Shown here: one piece after another, positions 35,605 to 44,405 of the stretch
How positions within the stretch are numbered: position 1 is the first letter of the stretch
Layout: the number at the start of each line of letters is the position of its first letter
Assembly (NCBI RefSeq): GCF_004217145.1
Contig: NZ_SHKR01000017.1
Coordinates: 457,662 to 521,661, forward strand
Direction of reading: 5' to 3'
Source: Kribbella rubisoli
GTDB taxonomy: Bacteria; Actinomycetota; Actinomycetes; Propionibacteriales; Kribbellaceae
Length of the DNA: 64,000 bases
Translations under genes and position numbers: made by a program
The notes under the pieces: model-generated
Database searches by the model: none
Told to the model about the DNA's origin: nothing
The model's input: the letters and a program-made list of their open reading frames with translations, nothing else

Positions 35605-37983
35605 TCACTTACGCTTCGAGACCTGGACCTTCATCGAGGTGCCGGTCTTGGAAACGACCTTGATGTTGACCCCGTTGTTCGGGACCTTGACGCTGCTCGT
35701 CGGCTGGTCCGCGGTCCAGTACGACTTGCTGTCGTTGAACGTCGGAACGGCGTTCTGACCACGGATGTAGCTCGCCTGCCCGTTGACGTGCAGGCTGAAC
35801 GAGTCGGCCTTCTCCAGGCTGAACGGCGCATCGTACGCCGCGACCCGCGGACGCCAGATCTGCCCGTCGAGCCGGTTGATCGGCGTCGGGTGCGAGTCGA
35901 TCGGAAGGATCAGACCCTCACCGGGGTGCTCGTTGGTGTTGTTGTCCTCCTGCGAGGTGTCCCAGTACCAGATCAGCAGACCGTCCTGGTACGGGAAGTG
36001 CTCGACCTTGTCGGCCAGCGTGCTCGCCCAACCGAAGTTGTACGGGCCGGTCTGCAGGTTCTTGTCGTAGTCGACGTAGTTGATGTTCGACGCCAGGTAG
36101 TAGTTGTCGTGCTGAGTGGTGAACGACGAACCTGCCGCCGCGAAACCGTTCAGCGTCCAACCGTCCGGCGACGTCTCCGCACCGGAGGTGACCACCGTGG
36201 TCGAGCCTGACGTCACCTTGATGTCGTCGGCGAAGAAGCCGATCCCGCCGGCCGCCGGGTCGGTGGCGTAGCGGAACTGCAGCGTGATCGTCTTGCCGGC
36301 GTACGCCGACAGGTCGAAGGTCGCCGGCACCCAGCCGTTGCTCTTGCCGTCGATACCGTTGCCTTCGGCATCCTTCGTGATACTGCCCTTGATCGTCTTG
36401 AACCCGCTGCCGTCGTTCACGTCGACGTACGCGTAGTCACACGGGTCCGGACCGCAGTCCTCGATGTCCCAGTTGGCCTGGAACGTGAGGCTCGCGGGCT
36501 GACCGGCCGGGAGAGCGACCTGCCGGCTCATCGTGTGGGTGAAGTTGTTGCCCTCACCGCTCCACCAGTCCTTGGTCCCGACCGGCGGCTGGACGAGCTG
36601 GTGCTCGACCTCTTTCTTCGGCAGCGTCACCACCAGCCCCTGGGCCTTCTTCGAGTTGTACTCGTGCGGGCCGAGGTCGACGGTACGGTTCTGGCCGGCG
36701 GTCACGATCTCGTAGTCCAGCCAGCCGAGCTGCAGCTTGTCCCACGCGTTGAAGTCGGCCGCCTGCTCGCCGATCCCGCCGTCACTGGGCTTGCTGACGC
36801 GGCTCTGGGACATGATCGTCCACCAGTTCACGCCGTTCTCGACCGCTGCGCCGGAGGTGTCGTACTCGTCCGGCAGACCGAGGTCGTGGCCGTACTCGTG
36901 CGCGAAGACGCTGATGCCGCCGTTCTCCGGCTGGATCGTGTAGTCACCGACGTACATGCCGGTATCGCCGATCTGCGCGCCGCCGCCGGTCGGGTTCGTG
37001 ACCGGGCCGCCCGGGAAGCCGGCGAACCAGCGGTGCGACCAGATCGCGTCCTCGCCCTGCCACGGGTCGCCGTCGGCCTGGTCGCCGCCGGCGTGCACGA
37101 TCTGGAAGTGGTCGATGTAGCCGTCCGGCTCGTTGAAGTTGCCGTCACCGTCGTAGTCGTAGCGGTCCCACTGGTCGAACGACTTCAGGTCCGCGGTGAT
37201 CTGCGCCTTGGTCCGGCCCTTGGCCTCCTGGTCGGTGACCCACTGGTTGACCGCGTCCTGGATCAGGTTCCAGGTGTTGTTGCAGACGTTGCCGCCGCAC
37301 GGGTAGCCGTTCGAGCGGCCGTACCGCGCCTCGTTGTACTTGACCTTCACCCAGTCGGTGACCTCGCCGGACACCGAGTACCGGCCCGACGACTGCTTCT
37401 CGTAGTACTTCTTCACCGAGTTGCCGTTGCCGAAGTACAGGTCCTGGAAGTGCTGCTGGGTGTAGTCGGCCTGCCAGACGGTCGAGTTGTCGACCGAGCG
37501 GTCCGGCGCCGGGATCTGGTTGTGCAGCGGGCCGTCGAAGCGCGCCGGGCCCGGGACGGCCGGTGCCGTGTCCTGGTCCGGGTACCTGGGGTCGCGCTCG
37601 TTGCCGAACTCCGCGAGTACGACGAAGATCCGGTCGGTCTTCTCCCGGCTGAGCTCGACGTACTGGTCGACCTTGCCCTTGGCGTTCTTGGTGCCCTTGG
37701 CGCCGTTGGCCTTGGCACCGACCTTGACGACAGTGCTGCCGTTGCGCTGCTCGGGCGTGGCCTGTCCGTTGATGACCTGGGTCAGGGCTTCCTGCCGCAG
37801 CTCGCGACGCTTGTCCTCCTGCGGGCTGGACAGCTCGTCCGGCGCCGGGGCAGCCTCACTGGCGATCGGCGCCGACCCTTGTTTGGGCGGTGTGGCGGCG
37901 TTCGTTGCCGAGGCGGCGGCCATGCCGAGCCCGGTCGTCGCCGCCAGAGCCAGGCTGAACAGCCCGGCGGGTAGCTTGCGCAC
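35605..37983 (-). CDS. Secreted M6-family metalloprotease (immune inhibitor A type)
   Basis: 792 aa. Sec signal peptide (MRKLPAGLFSLALAATTGLGMAAASA), a propeptide-like region, and the zinc protease core with HEYGHDLGLPDEYD (His362, Glu363, His366). The C-terminal half has MAM/carbohydrate-binding-like beta folds (GFKTIKGSI; GKTITLQFRYATDPAAGGIGFFADDIKV) and many aromatic/Asn residues. Immune inhibitor A proteins are secreted, Ca-dependent peptidases; in soil actinobacteria a scavenging role is likely. Monocistronic. Confidence 0.9.
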   Translation of the reverse strand: MRKLPAGLFSLALAATTGLGMAAASATNAATPPKQGSAPIASEAAPAPDELSSPQEDKRRELRQEALTQVINGQATPEQRNGSTVVKVGAKANGAKGTKNAKGKVDQYVELSREKTDRIFVVLAEFGNERDPRYPDQDTAPAVPGPARFDGPLHNQIPAPDRSVDNSTVWQADYTQQHFQDLYFGNGNSVKKYYEKQSSGRYSVSGEVTDWVKVKYNEARYGRSNGYPCGGNVCNNTWNLIQDAVNQWVTDQEAKGRTKAQITADLKSFDQWDRYDYDGDGNFNEPDGYIDHFQIVHAGGDQADGDPWQGEDAIWSHRWFAGFPGGPVTNPTGGGAQIGDTGMYVGDYTIQPENGGISVFAHEYGHDLGLPDEYDTSGAAVENGVNWWTIMSQSRVSKPSDGGIGEQAADFNAWDKLQLGWLDYEIVTAGQNRTVDLGPHEYNSKKAQGLVVTLPKKEVEHQLVQPPVGTKDWWSGEGNNFTHTMSRQVALPAGQPASLTFQANWDIEDCGPDPCDYAYVDVNDGSGFKTIKGSITKDAEGNGIDGKSNGWVPATFDLSAYAGKTITLQFRYATDPAAGGIGFFADDIKVTSGSTTVVTSGAETSPDGWTLNGFAAAGSSFTTQHDNYYLASNINYVDYDKNLQTGPYNFGWASTLADKVEHFPYQDGLLIWYWDTSQEDNNTNEHPGEGLILPIDSHPTPINRLDGQIWRPRVAAYDAPFSLEKADSFSLHVNGQASYIRGQNAVPTFNDSKSYWTADQPTSSVKVPNNGVNIKVVSKTGTSMKVQVSKRK

Positions 37984-38172
37984 GATTCCCCTCCGTGTCT
38001 TGGTAACGCAGTGTGATCAAAGCTCCCCCGAGCGTGTTTTGCGCGAGAGTACGGGGAAAATCCGCTGAGCTGAAGGAGAAACTGAGGAAAACCTGTGAAG
38101 GTGCGGGGAAACCTGCACCCTGAGTAGAACGGCTCACGCGCTCGGCTAGCGGTCCTTGGCAGACTGTGGCGC

Positions 38173-39288
38173 GTGGAGCGCGAGACGGTCGACCTGCTGC
38201 AGCCGCTGTGGCGTGCGCTGGTGGTGTTCCGCATCATCACCTGGGGCTTCGCCTGCCTCGGCGTGTGGACCCGGTGGGACGGCATCGTCCGGCCGACCGG
38301 TGCGTTGCTCCAGCTGGCCGTGATGGGAATCTGGACGCTGATCTCGTCGCTTGGGTACAGCCGGCGCTGGGGCCGCCGCAACACCCGGCTCGCGTTCGCG
38401 GACCTGATCGTCACGGTCGGCTGCATGTACGCGACCTTGTGGGCTCAGCCGCTGATCGACATCCGCGGGGGAGCCTCCGTGCTGACCTCGGTCTGGGTGG
38501 CCGGCCCGGTCATCGCGCTGGCGATCTCCCGCGGTCGCGACGGTGGCCTGCTGGGCGCGGCGACGATCAGCCTGGCGCTGCTGTCGCTGCGCGGCGTCGA
38601 CAACGCGTCGAAGATCCTCAGCAACGTCCAACTGCTCCTGGTGGCCGGTCTGGTCGTCGGGTACGCCGCCTCGACCATGCGCCGCGCCGGTGCCCGGCTC
38701 CGGTCGGCGATCGCGGCGGAGAGCGCTACCGCTGAACGGCTGCGGCTCAGTCGCTCGATCCATGACGGCGTACTGCAGGTGCTGGCGCAGGTCCAGCGCC
38801 GCGGTACGGCGATCGGCGGCGACGCGCTCGAACTCGCCCAACTGGCCGCCGAGCAGGAAGTTGCCCTCCGCACCTTGATGTCGACGCGGCCGGCCGTCGC
38901 GGACGGCGATCGCGTTGATCTGTGCGGCTTGTTGTTGCCGCTGGCCACGACGCGGGTGGACGTCGTCGTACCGGCCGCACAAGTGCTGTTGCCTGCAGCC
39001 ACAGCTGACGAACTGGTTGCCGCGGTCAAGGAAGCGCTGAGCAACGTGTCCAAGCACGCGGGTCCGGATGCACGCTGCTGGATTGCTGTGGAGGACCTTG
39101 GCGAGGAGGTCGTGGTGTCGATCCGTGACGATGGAGTCGGTACGACGCCTGCACGGCTGGAGCAGGCCCGTGTGGACGGGCATCTGGGCGTCAGCCAGTC
39201 GATCCGCGGCCGGATCGCCGATCTGGGCGGCACTGTCACCGTCCGCACCGCCCCCGGCGAGGGGACCGAATGGGAGCTGAAGGTATGA
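38173..39288 (+). CDS. Two-component sensor histidine kinase (NarL-partner type)
   Basis: 371 aa, GTG start. About five membrane helices form the N-terminal sensor (residues 15-175), then HisKA_3-like dimerisation with the phospho-acceptor in LSRSIHDGVLQVLAQ and a C-terminal HATPase (AVKEALSNVSKHAG; SIRDDGVGT; HLGVSQSIRGRIADLGGTVTV). Resembles the MacS group. Signal unknown. Stop overlaps the response-regulator start (ATGA), so the two proteins form one system. Confidence 0.9.
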   Translation: MERETVDLLQPLWRALVVFRIITWGFACLGVWTRWDGIVRPTGALLQLAVMGIWTLISSLGYSRRWGRRNTRLAFADLIVTVGCMYATLWAQPLIDIRGGASVLTSVWVAGPVIALAISRGRDGGLLGAATISLALLSLRGVDNASKILSNVQLLLVAGLVVGYAASTMRRAGARLRSAIAAESATAERLRLSRSIHDGVLQVLAQVQRRGTAIGGDALELAQLAAEQEVALRTLMSTRPAVADGDRVDLCGLLLPLATTRVDVVVPAAQVLLPAATADELVAAVKEALSNVSKHAGPDARCWIAVEDLGEEVVVSIRDDGVGTTPARLEQARVDGHLGVSQSIRGRIADLGGTVTVRTAPGEGTEWELKV

Positions 39289-39917
39289 CACGGGTGATGA
39301 TCGTGGACGACCATCCCATGTGGCGCGAAGGCGTCGCACGGGACCTGGGAGGCCGCGGGTACGACGTCTGCGCGACCGCCTCGGACGTCGCGAGCGCGGT
39401 GAAGATCGCGCTGGCGACCCGTCCGGATGTGGTGGTGATGGATCTGCAGCTGGGCTCCGGCTCAGGCGTGGACGCGACGCGCGAGATCACCACGGCGCTG
39501 CCTGACACGCGCGTGCTGGTGTTGTCGGCCAGCGCCGAGCAGGACGACGTACTCGCGGCCGTGAAGAACGGGGCTTCCGGGTATCTGGTGAAGTCCGCGT
39601 CGTTGGACGAGTTCGACGACGCAGTACGCCGTACCGCCGAAGGCGACGCCATCTTCAGCGCCGGCCTTGCCGGACTGTTGCTGGGCGAATACCGCCGGCT
39701 GGGCGCCACCGGCCCTGAGGTCCCCCAACTCACCGACCGCGAAACCGAAGTCCTCCGCCTCGTAGCCCGAGGCCTCACCGCCAAACAAATCGCCACCCGC
39801 CTGGTCCTCTCCCACCGCACCGTCGAGAACCACGTCCAAAACACCCTCCGCAAACTCCAACTCCACAACCGAGCCGAACTAGTCCGCTACGCAATAGAAC
39901 ACGGACTGGACACGTAA
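39285..39917 (+). CDS. NarL/LuxR-type response regulator
   Basis: 210 aa. Receiver domain with IVDDHPMWREG, the phospho-acceptor in VVVMDLQLGSG and the Lys switch SGYLVKSA; C-terminal LuxR HTH LTDRETEVLRLVARGLTAKQIATRLVLSHRTVENHV. Controlled by the histidine kinase encoded just upstream. Target genes not evident; the convergent neighbour is a membrane protein. Confidence 0.93.
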   Translation: MTRVMIVDDHPMWREGVARDLGGRGYDVCATASDVASAVKIALATRPDVVVMDLQLGSGSGVDATREITTALPDTRVLVLSASAEQDDVLAAVKNGASGYLVKSASLDEFDDAVRRTAEGDAIFSAGLAGLLLGEYRRLGATGPEVPQLTDRETEVLRLVARGLTAKQIATRLVLSHRTVENHVQNTLRKLQLHNRAELVRYAIEHGLDT

Positions 39918-39927
39918 CCCACACCCA

Positions 39928-40593
39928 CTAAGCAACCGCTCCCTGCGTCGGCGCCGCGCTCCGCGCAGCGCGGAGTACACCGATGACCGCACCGATAAGC
40001 CACAGTCCGAACGCCGCGGACGCCATACCCCCGCTCCAGAAGCCGGACAGGCACAGCAGGACCACCGCGTACGACGCCCAGGTCGCCCACGTCGGCAGGG
40101 CGTGTGCCTGACGGGCGATCCGCGTCGTGACGGCAACTACCACACCGCAGCCGATCAGCCCGGTGAGTGCGAGGATCTGTCCCGCCATGCCGAGCGAGCG
40201 GGCGGTGTTCGGGTCGGGGGTGAATTCGTCTGACCACGCCGCGAACGCACTTCCCAGGTCGAGCGAGACACCGGTGATCATCAGCGCGCCGAACATCGCC
40301 GCGGCCGGCACGATCACGTGCGTGAGCGGGTCACCGCCGGATAGCCGCTCGAGCACCCGCCGCAGACCAGCAGCGAACCAGAGCAGCAGCGCGACCCCCG
40401 CAGCGAGCACAGGCGGCGCAAAGCCAGCGGCGGCCTGCCGCCCGTCGTCGTTGAGTCGCTCGAGGATGTCCGAGTCCGACATGCTCGCGTCGTCGACACC
40501 GACCAGGTAGCCCAACGCCACCGCAGCAACGAGCAGCACGAGCGAAGCGGCACCTGCCCACCCCGCGCGCCGAAGTGCCCGCGATTCGTCCAT
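39928..40593 (-). CDS. Unknown multi-pass membrane protein
   Basis: 221 aa from MDESRALRRAGW, with GGAGG 5-6 bases upstream; a start 27 codons earlier lacks one. About five to six membrane helices (AGAASLVLLVAAVALGYLVG; PVLAAGVALLLWFAAGL; VPAAAMFGALMITGVSL; GQILALTGLIGCGVVVAV; ASYAVVLLCLSGFW; FGLWLIGAVIGVLRAA). No known motif; DUF-type actinobacterial membrane protein. Confidence 0.75.
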   Translation of the reverse strand: MDESRALRRAGWAGAASLVLLVAAVALGYLVGVDDASMSDSDILERLNDDGRQAAAGFAPPVLAAGVALLLWFAAGLRRVLERLSGGDPLTHVIVPAAAMFGALMITGVSLDLGSAFAAWSDEFTPDPNTARSLGMAGQILALTGLIGCGVVVAVTTRIARQAHALPTWATWASYAVVLLCLSGFWSGGMASAAFGLWLIGAVIGVLRAARSAAPTQGAVA

Positions 40594-40808
40594 CCCGCCC
40601 TCCCCGGTCGGGGTCCCGGGCGCAGGCACCACGTCCTGCCCCGCGCCACGACGTACCCCAATCCGAGTGTGCACCCACGCCTGACCACCAACAAAGCCCT
40701 GCAGCGGCTGATGTCGTCGCGTACGCAGTGTCGGATCGGTGGTGAGGTGTTCGTGGTAGGTGTGAAAGGCCGCCGACGACGGCGCCCACTGAACTCGAGG
40801 AGAACACC

Positions 40809-41393
40809 ATGAGCGCCACCTTCACCTTCGACATCTTCTCCAGCTTTGACGGCTACGGTTCACCGACCGGCCCGTACGGCGGTTACTGGGGCAAGCAGGG
40901 GCCCGAGTTCCTCGCGCATCGCCTCGCGCAGTTCGGTGAGAAGCAGCGGATGGTCCTCGGTGCCAACACCTATCGGCTGATGGCGTCGATGCTGGCCTCG
41001 CACCCAGCTGGATCTGAGGTGCACGACTCATGGGTCAGCCGGATGACGAACCTGCCGACGACCGTGGTGTCGAACAGCTTGCAAGGACCACTCGACTGGC
41101 CGGATGCGAACGTTCTGACCGGCGATCCGATCGAGGCCGTCGCGCGCCTCAAGGAGGAGTCGGACCTGCCGCTGCGGTCACACGGCAGCCTGACGCTGAA
41201 CCGGGCGCTCCTCGCCGCCGGCCTGGTCGACCTCGTCCAGGTGACGATCTTCCCGGTGATCAACAGCCGGGGCCAAAGCGCAGAGGACCGGATCTTCGAG
41301 GGCACCGGCGACTTCGACCTGGAGTTGATCGAGAGCAACACTCTCGACGGTCACACGCAAGAGCTCATCTACCGCCCCACCCCGCGGAACTGA
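40809..41393 (+). CDS. Dihydrofolate reductase-like (RibD C-terminal) protein
   Basis: 194 aa, AGGAG ahead of the ATG. RibD_C/DHFR-like fold: FDIFSSFDGYG at the start, MVLGANTYRLMASM, LKEESDLPLRSHGSLTLNRALLAAGLVDLVQVTIFPVI and a closing beta strand. Such proteins bind NADPH and reduce unknown substrates; not the true folate enzyme. Followed by a terminator. Confidence 0.88.
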   Translation: MSATFTFDIFSSFDGYGSPTGPYGGYWGKQGPEFLAHRLAQFGEKQRMVLGANTYRLMASMLASHPAGSEVHDSWVSRMTNLPTTVVSNSLQGPLDWPDANVLTGDPIEAVARLKEESDLPLRSHGSLTLNRALLAAGLVDLVQVTIFPVINSRGQSAEDRIFEGTGDFDLELIESNTLDGHTQELIYRPTPRN

Positions 41394-41396
41394 GAT

Positions 41397-41435
41397 GCGG
41401 GTGGCATCCCACCTCCGAGAGGGGATGCCACCCGC
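41397..41435. terminator. Terminator hairpin
   Basis: 14-bp perfect stem GCGGGTGGCATCCC / GGGATGCCACCCGC around an 11-base loop, between the convergent DHFR-like gene and the small secreted protein gene. Confidence 0.85.
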
Positions 41436-41453
41436 GCTGGTCTAACGTCTAGC

Positions 41454-41711
41454 TCATTCCTCCCACTGGAACTGCCAGCCCGGAGCGCAGGGCCACTCGG
41501 GTGCGCAGGTCGAGTTCGGATCGTGGTACCAGACGTCGGACACCGCGTACCCGTAGTGCCGGTACACGTTCTGCTTCTGGATGCACTCGTCCTGGGTCGC
41601 GCAGGTGACGGTGTGGATGGTCTGCGTCTGAGCCTGCGCCACCGTCGCCCCACCGGCAACCACAGCCACCGCGGCCGCACCCATCGCAACCATTCGCCCG
41701 ATCGATCTCAT
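41454..41711 (-). CDS. Small secreted cysteine-containing protein
   Basis: 85 aa from MRSIGRMVAMG, with an AAAGGTAG site about 9 bases upstream. Sec signal peptide ending at VAQAQ, leaving a mature peptide of about 55 residues with four Cys (CATQDEC and CAPEWPC), likely two disulfides, and Trp/Tyr-rich YHDPN...GWQFQWEE. No family recognised; extracellular. Confidence 0.72.
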   Translation of the reverse strand: MRSIGRMVAMGAAAVAVVAGGATVAQAQTQTIHTVTCATQDECIQKQNVYRHYGYAVSDVWYHDPNSTCAPEWPCAPGWQFQWEE

Positions 41712-42030
41712 GAAGCATCTACCTTTCGCATCAATTAGATCGTTGCCCAATGCAACTCTCCGTCACGCTAGTACCGGCGTCGATCCCCAAGCAAACGTTT
41801 CAATCTCAGCCGAATCCCGTTTGACGATTGAGTGCCGTGGGCAACAACACTCGGTGGTCCGTCTCCTTCCGGCCGCCGGTCCGCGGGGAACACCCGCCAC
41901 CCGCGACCCAGTCGCTTGTGCATTTGTTCGTCGTGGCGCTTGAATGGCTTCGTACACTGTGCGTCCACGCTTGCGTGGGTGCTCTCTGTCACGACATCCG
42001 CACCGCGGGTGCCCACCTCCGGAGGCTTCG
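41712..42030. other. Intergenic region upstream of secDF
   Basis: 319 bases with no supportable gene on either strand. It must hold the promoters of the secreted-peptide gene (minus) and secDF (plus). A small hairpin CCACGC-TT-GCGTGG lies at 41965-41978. AT content rises toward the minus-strand start. No clear -35/-10 pair found. Confidence 0.5.
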
Positions 42031-44331
42031 GTGAACCGGTCATCCCTTGTCCGTGTACTCCTCGCGTTCCTGGTCCTCGCCGCGTCGACGTACGTCACGT
42101 TGACCGCGAAACCACAGCTCGGTCTCGACCTGCGCGGCGGGACGCAGATCGTGCTCGAGGCCAAGGATTCTCCGACGGTCAAAGCGACCAAGGAGACCAC
42201 CGACAAGGCCACCCAGGTGCTGCACCGGCGGATCGACGCGCTCGGGGTGAGCGAGCCGAACGTGACCCGCCAGGGCGAGAACCGGATCATCGTCGAGCTG
42301 CCCGGCGTGCAGGATCCGCGCGAGGCCGCGAAGGTGATCGGCAAGACCGCGCAGCTCACGTTCCACGAGGTCCTCGACCAGGTCGCGCAGAAGCCTGCCA
42401 AGCCGGCGGCCGGCGACCTCTATCTGCCCAGCGAGAGCGGCCAGGGCTTCCTGAAGCTCGCCAAACCCGCGATGACCGGCGAGCTGGTCAGTGGCGCGGA
42501 GGGCCGGCTCGACCCGCAGCAGGTCGCGCAGGGCTGGTTCGTCGAGATGAACTTCAAGGGCGACGGCGGCAAGATCTGGTCGTCGATCACCGGCAAGGCC
42601 GCTTGCAACCCGGTCAACACCGCGCCGCGGCTGATCGCGATCGTGCTGGACAACGAGATCATCAGCTCGCCGCAGGTCGACCCGAACGGCGGCAACCAGC
42701 TCTGCAACATCGGCATCACCGGCGGCAACACGACGATCTCCGGCGCCTTCACCGAAGAAGAGGCGAAGGACCTCGCCGCGCTGATCTCCGGCGGCGCGCT
42801 GCCCGTCCCGGTCCAGGTGATCGACCAGCGGACAGTCGGCCCGTCGCTCGGCCAGGACGCGATCCAGGCCAGCGCCCTCGCCGCGATCATCGGTCTCGCG
42901 CTGACCGCGCTGTTCATCATCGTGGTCTACCGCCTCGTCGGGCTGATGGCAGTCCTCGGCCTCCTTGGGTACGCCGCGATGTCGTACGCCGCACTGACCG
43001 TGCTCGGAGCAACTCTGACCTTGCCGGGCCTGGCCGGCTTCGTGCTGGCGATCGGTATGGCGGTCGATGCGAACGTCCTGGTCTTCGAACGCGCCCGCGA
43101 GGACTACATAGCCGGCCGGACAGACGGCCTCCGAAGATCACTCCGCAGCGGCTTCCAGAACGCCCTGTCCGCGATAGCCGACTCCAACATCACCACGCTC
43201 CTCGCCGCCGGTCTGCTCTTCTTCCTGGCCGCCGGCCCGGTCCGCGGCTTCGGCGTCACGCTGTCGATCGGCGTCCTCGCCTCGATGCTGTCCGCGCTCG
43301 TCGTGACAAGAGTGCTCGCGGAGTTCGCAGTGTCGCGCGGCTTCGTCCTGCGGCGCCCACGCCTGAGCGGAATCGCCGGCCACGGCAAGGTTCGCACCTG
43401 GCTCGAGTCCAGGCAGCCGGCGCTGATGAAGCACAGCCGCCGCTGGCTGGTGATCACAGCCGTCGCCATCATCGTGAGCGTGGCCGGCGTCGCCGTACGC
43501 GGACTGAACCTCGGCATCGAGTTCACCGGCGGACGACTGATCGAGGTCAGTACGACGCAACCGGTCACGCCCGACCAAGCACGTGCCGCCGTGGGCGAAG
43601 CCGGGTACCCGACCGCGGTCGTGCAGGCGTCCGGAGCCGACGACATCACCGTCCGCACCGGGACGATCAGCGACGACGAAGCCGAGAAGATCAAGGAGTC
43701 GATCTCGCGGATCGGCGGCGGCGCGGAGGTGATCCGCAACGAGAGCATCGGCCCGTCGCTCGGTGAGGAACTGCGGAACAAGGGCCTGATCGCGCTCGGC
43801 ATCGCCCTGCTCGCCCAGTTGGCGTACCTCGCTGCAAGGTTCCGCTGGACCTTCGGCGCCGGCGCAGTACTCGCGCTCGTGCAGAACGTCGCGGTCGTGG
43901 TCGGCGTCTTCGCCTGGACCGGGAAGCCGATCGACGGCATCTTCCTCGCCGCGATCCTGACGATCATCGGCTACACGGTGAACGACTCTGTCGTCGTCTT
44001 CGACCGGATCCGCGAGACCCGCAACGCCCGAGCGACGGACAACCTCGGCAAGGTCATCGACACCGCGATCATCAACGTGCTGCCACGGACCATCAATACG
44101 GGAATCTCCACCCTGTTCATCCTCAGTGCGTTGCTGTTCCTGGGCGGCGACTCATTGGCCGACTTCGCCCTCGCGCTGCTGCTGGGCATCCTCGTCGGCA
44201 CCTACTCGTCGAACCTCACCGCAGCGCCTCTTCTGCTCGAACTCGAACGCCGCTACCCGGCCCCGCCGCCGCGGCCCAAGCGCCCCCAGGTCGACCGCGA
44301 CGCCCAGCCCGACCGCGGCGCCGTCGTCTAG
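42031..44331 (+). CDS. secDF: Fused protein-export membrane protein SecDF
   Basis: 766 aa, GTG start with GGAGG 5 bases upstream; an earlier in-frame ATG has no such site. SecD half: TM1, GLDLRGGTQIVLEAKD, the P1 head domain, then five helices with VDANVLVFERAREDY. SecF half begins near residue 470 (GIEFTGGRLIEV) and repeats the fold with NDSVVVFDRIRETR. It uses the proton gradient to pull proteins released by SecYEG. Most actinobacteria have separate secD and secF after yajC; neither ruv genes nor yajC are near, so this may be an extra copy. Confidence 0.92.
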   Translation: MNRSSLVRVLLAFLVLAASTYVTLTAKPQLGLDLRGGTQIVLEAKDSPTVKATKETTDKATQVLHRRIDALGVSEPNVTRQGENRIIVELPGVQDPREAAKVIGKTAQLTFHEVLDQVAQKPAKPAAGDLYLPSESGQGFLKLAKPAMTGELVSGAEGRLDPQQVAQGWFVEMNFKGDGGKIWSSITGKAACNPVNTAPRLIAIVLDNEIISSPQVDPNGGNQLCNIGITGGNTTISGAFTEEEAKDLAALISGGALPVPVQVIDQRTVGPSLGQDAIQASALAAIIGLALTALFIIVVYRLVGLMAVLGLLGYAAMSYAALTVLGATLTLPGLAGFVLAIGMAVDANVLVFERAREDYIAGRTDGLRRSLRSGFQNALSAIADSNITTLLAAGLLFFLAAGPVRGFGVTLSIGVLASMLSALVVTRVLAEFAVSRGFVLRRPRLSGIAGHGKVRTWLESRQPALMKHSRRWLVITAVAIIVSVAGVAVRGLNLGIEFTGGRLIEVSTTQPVTPDQARAAVGEAGYPTAVVQASGADDITVRTGTISDDEAEKIKESISRIGGGAEVIRNESIGPSLGEELRNKGLIALGIALLAQLAYLAARFRWTFGAGAVLALVQNVAVVVGVFAWTGKPIDGIFLAAILTIIGYTVNDSVVVFDRIRETRNARATDNLGKVIDTAIINVLPRTINTGISTLFILSALLFLGGDSLADFALALLLGILVGTYSSNLTAAPLLLELERRYPAPPPRPKRPQVDRDAQPDRGAVV

Positions 44332-44405
44332 GCTGGGGTACCACACAGGGTTATCCACACCCTCGCCCGCCGGACCGGAAATCTGTCGGTCCATCGGGCT
44401 AGGGT

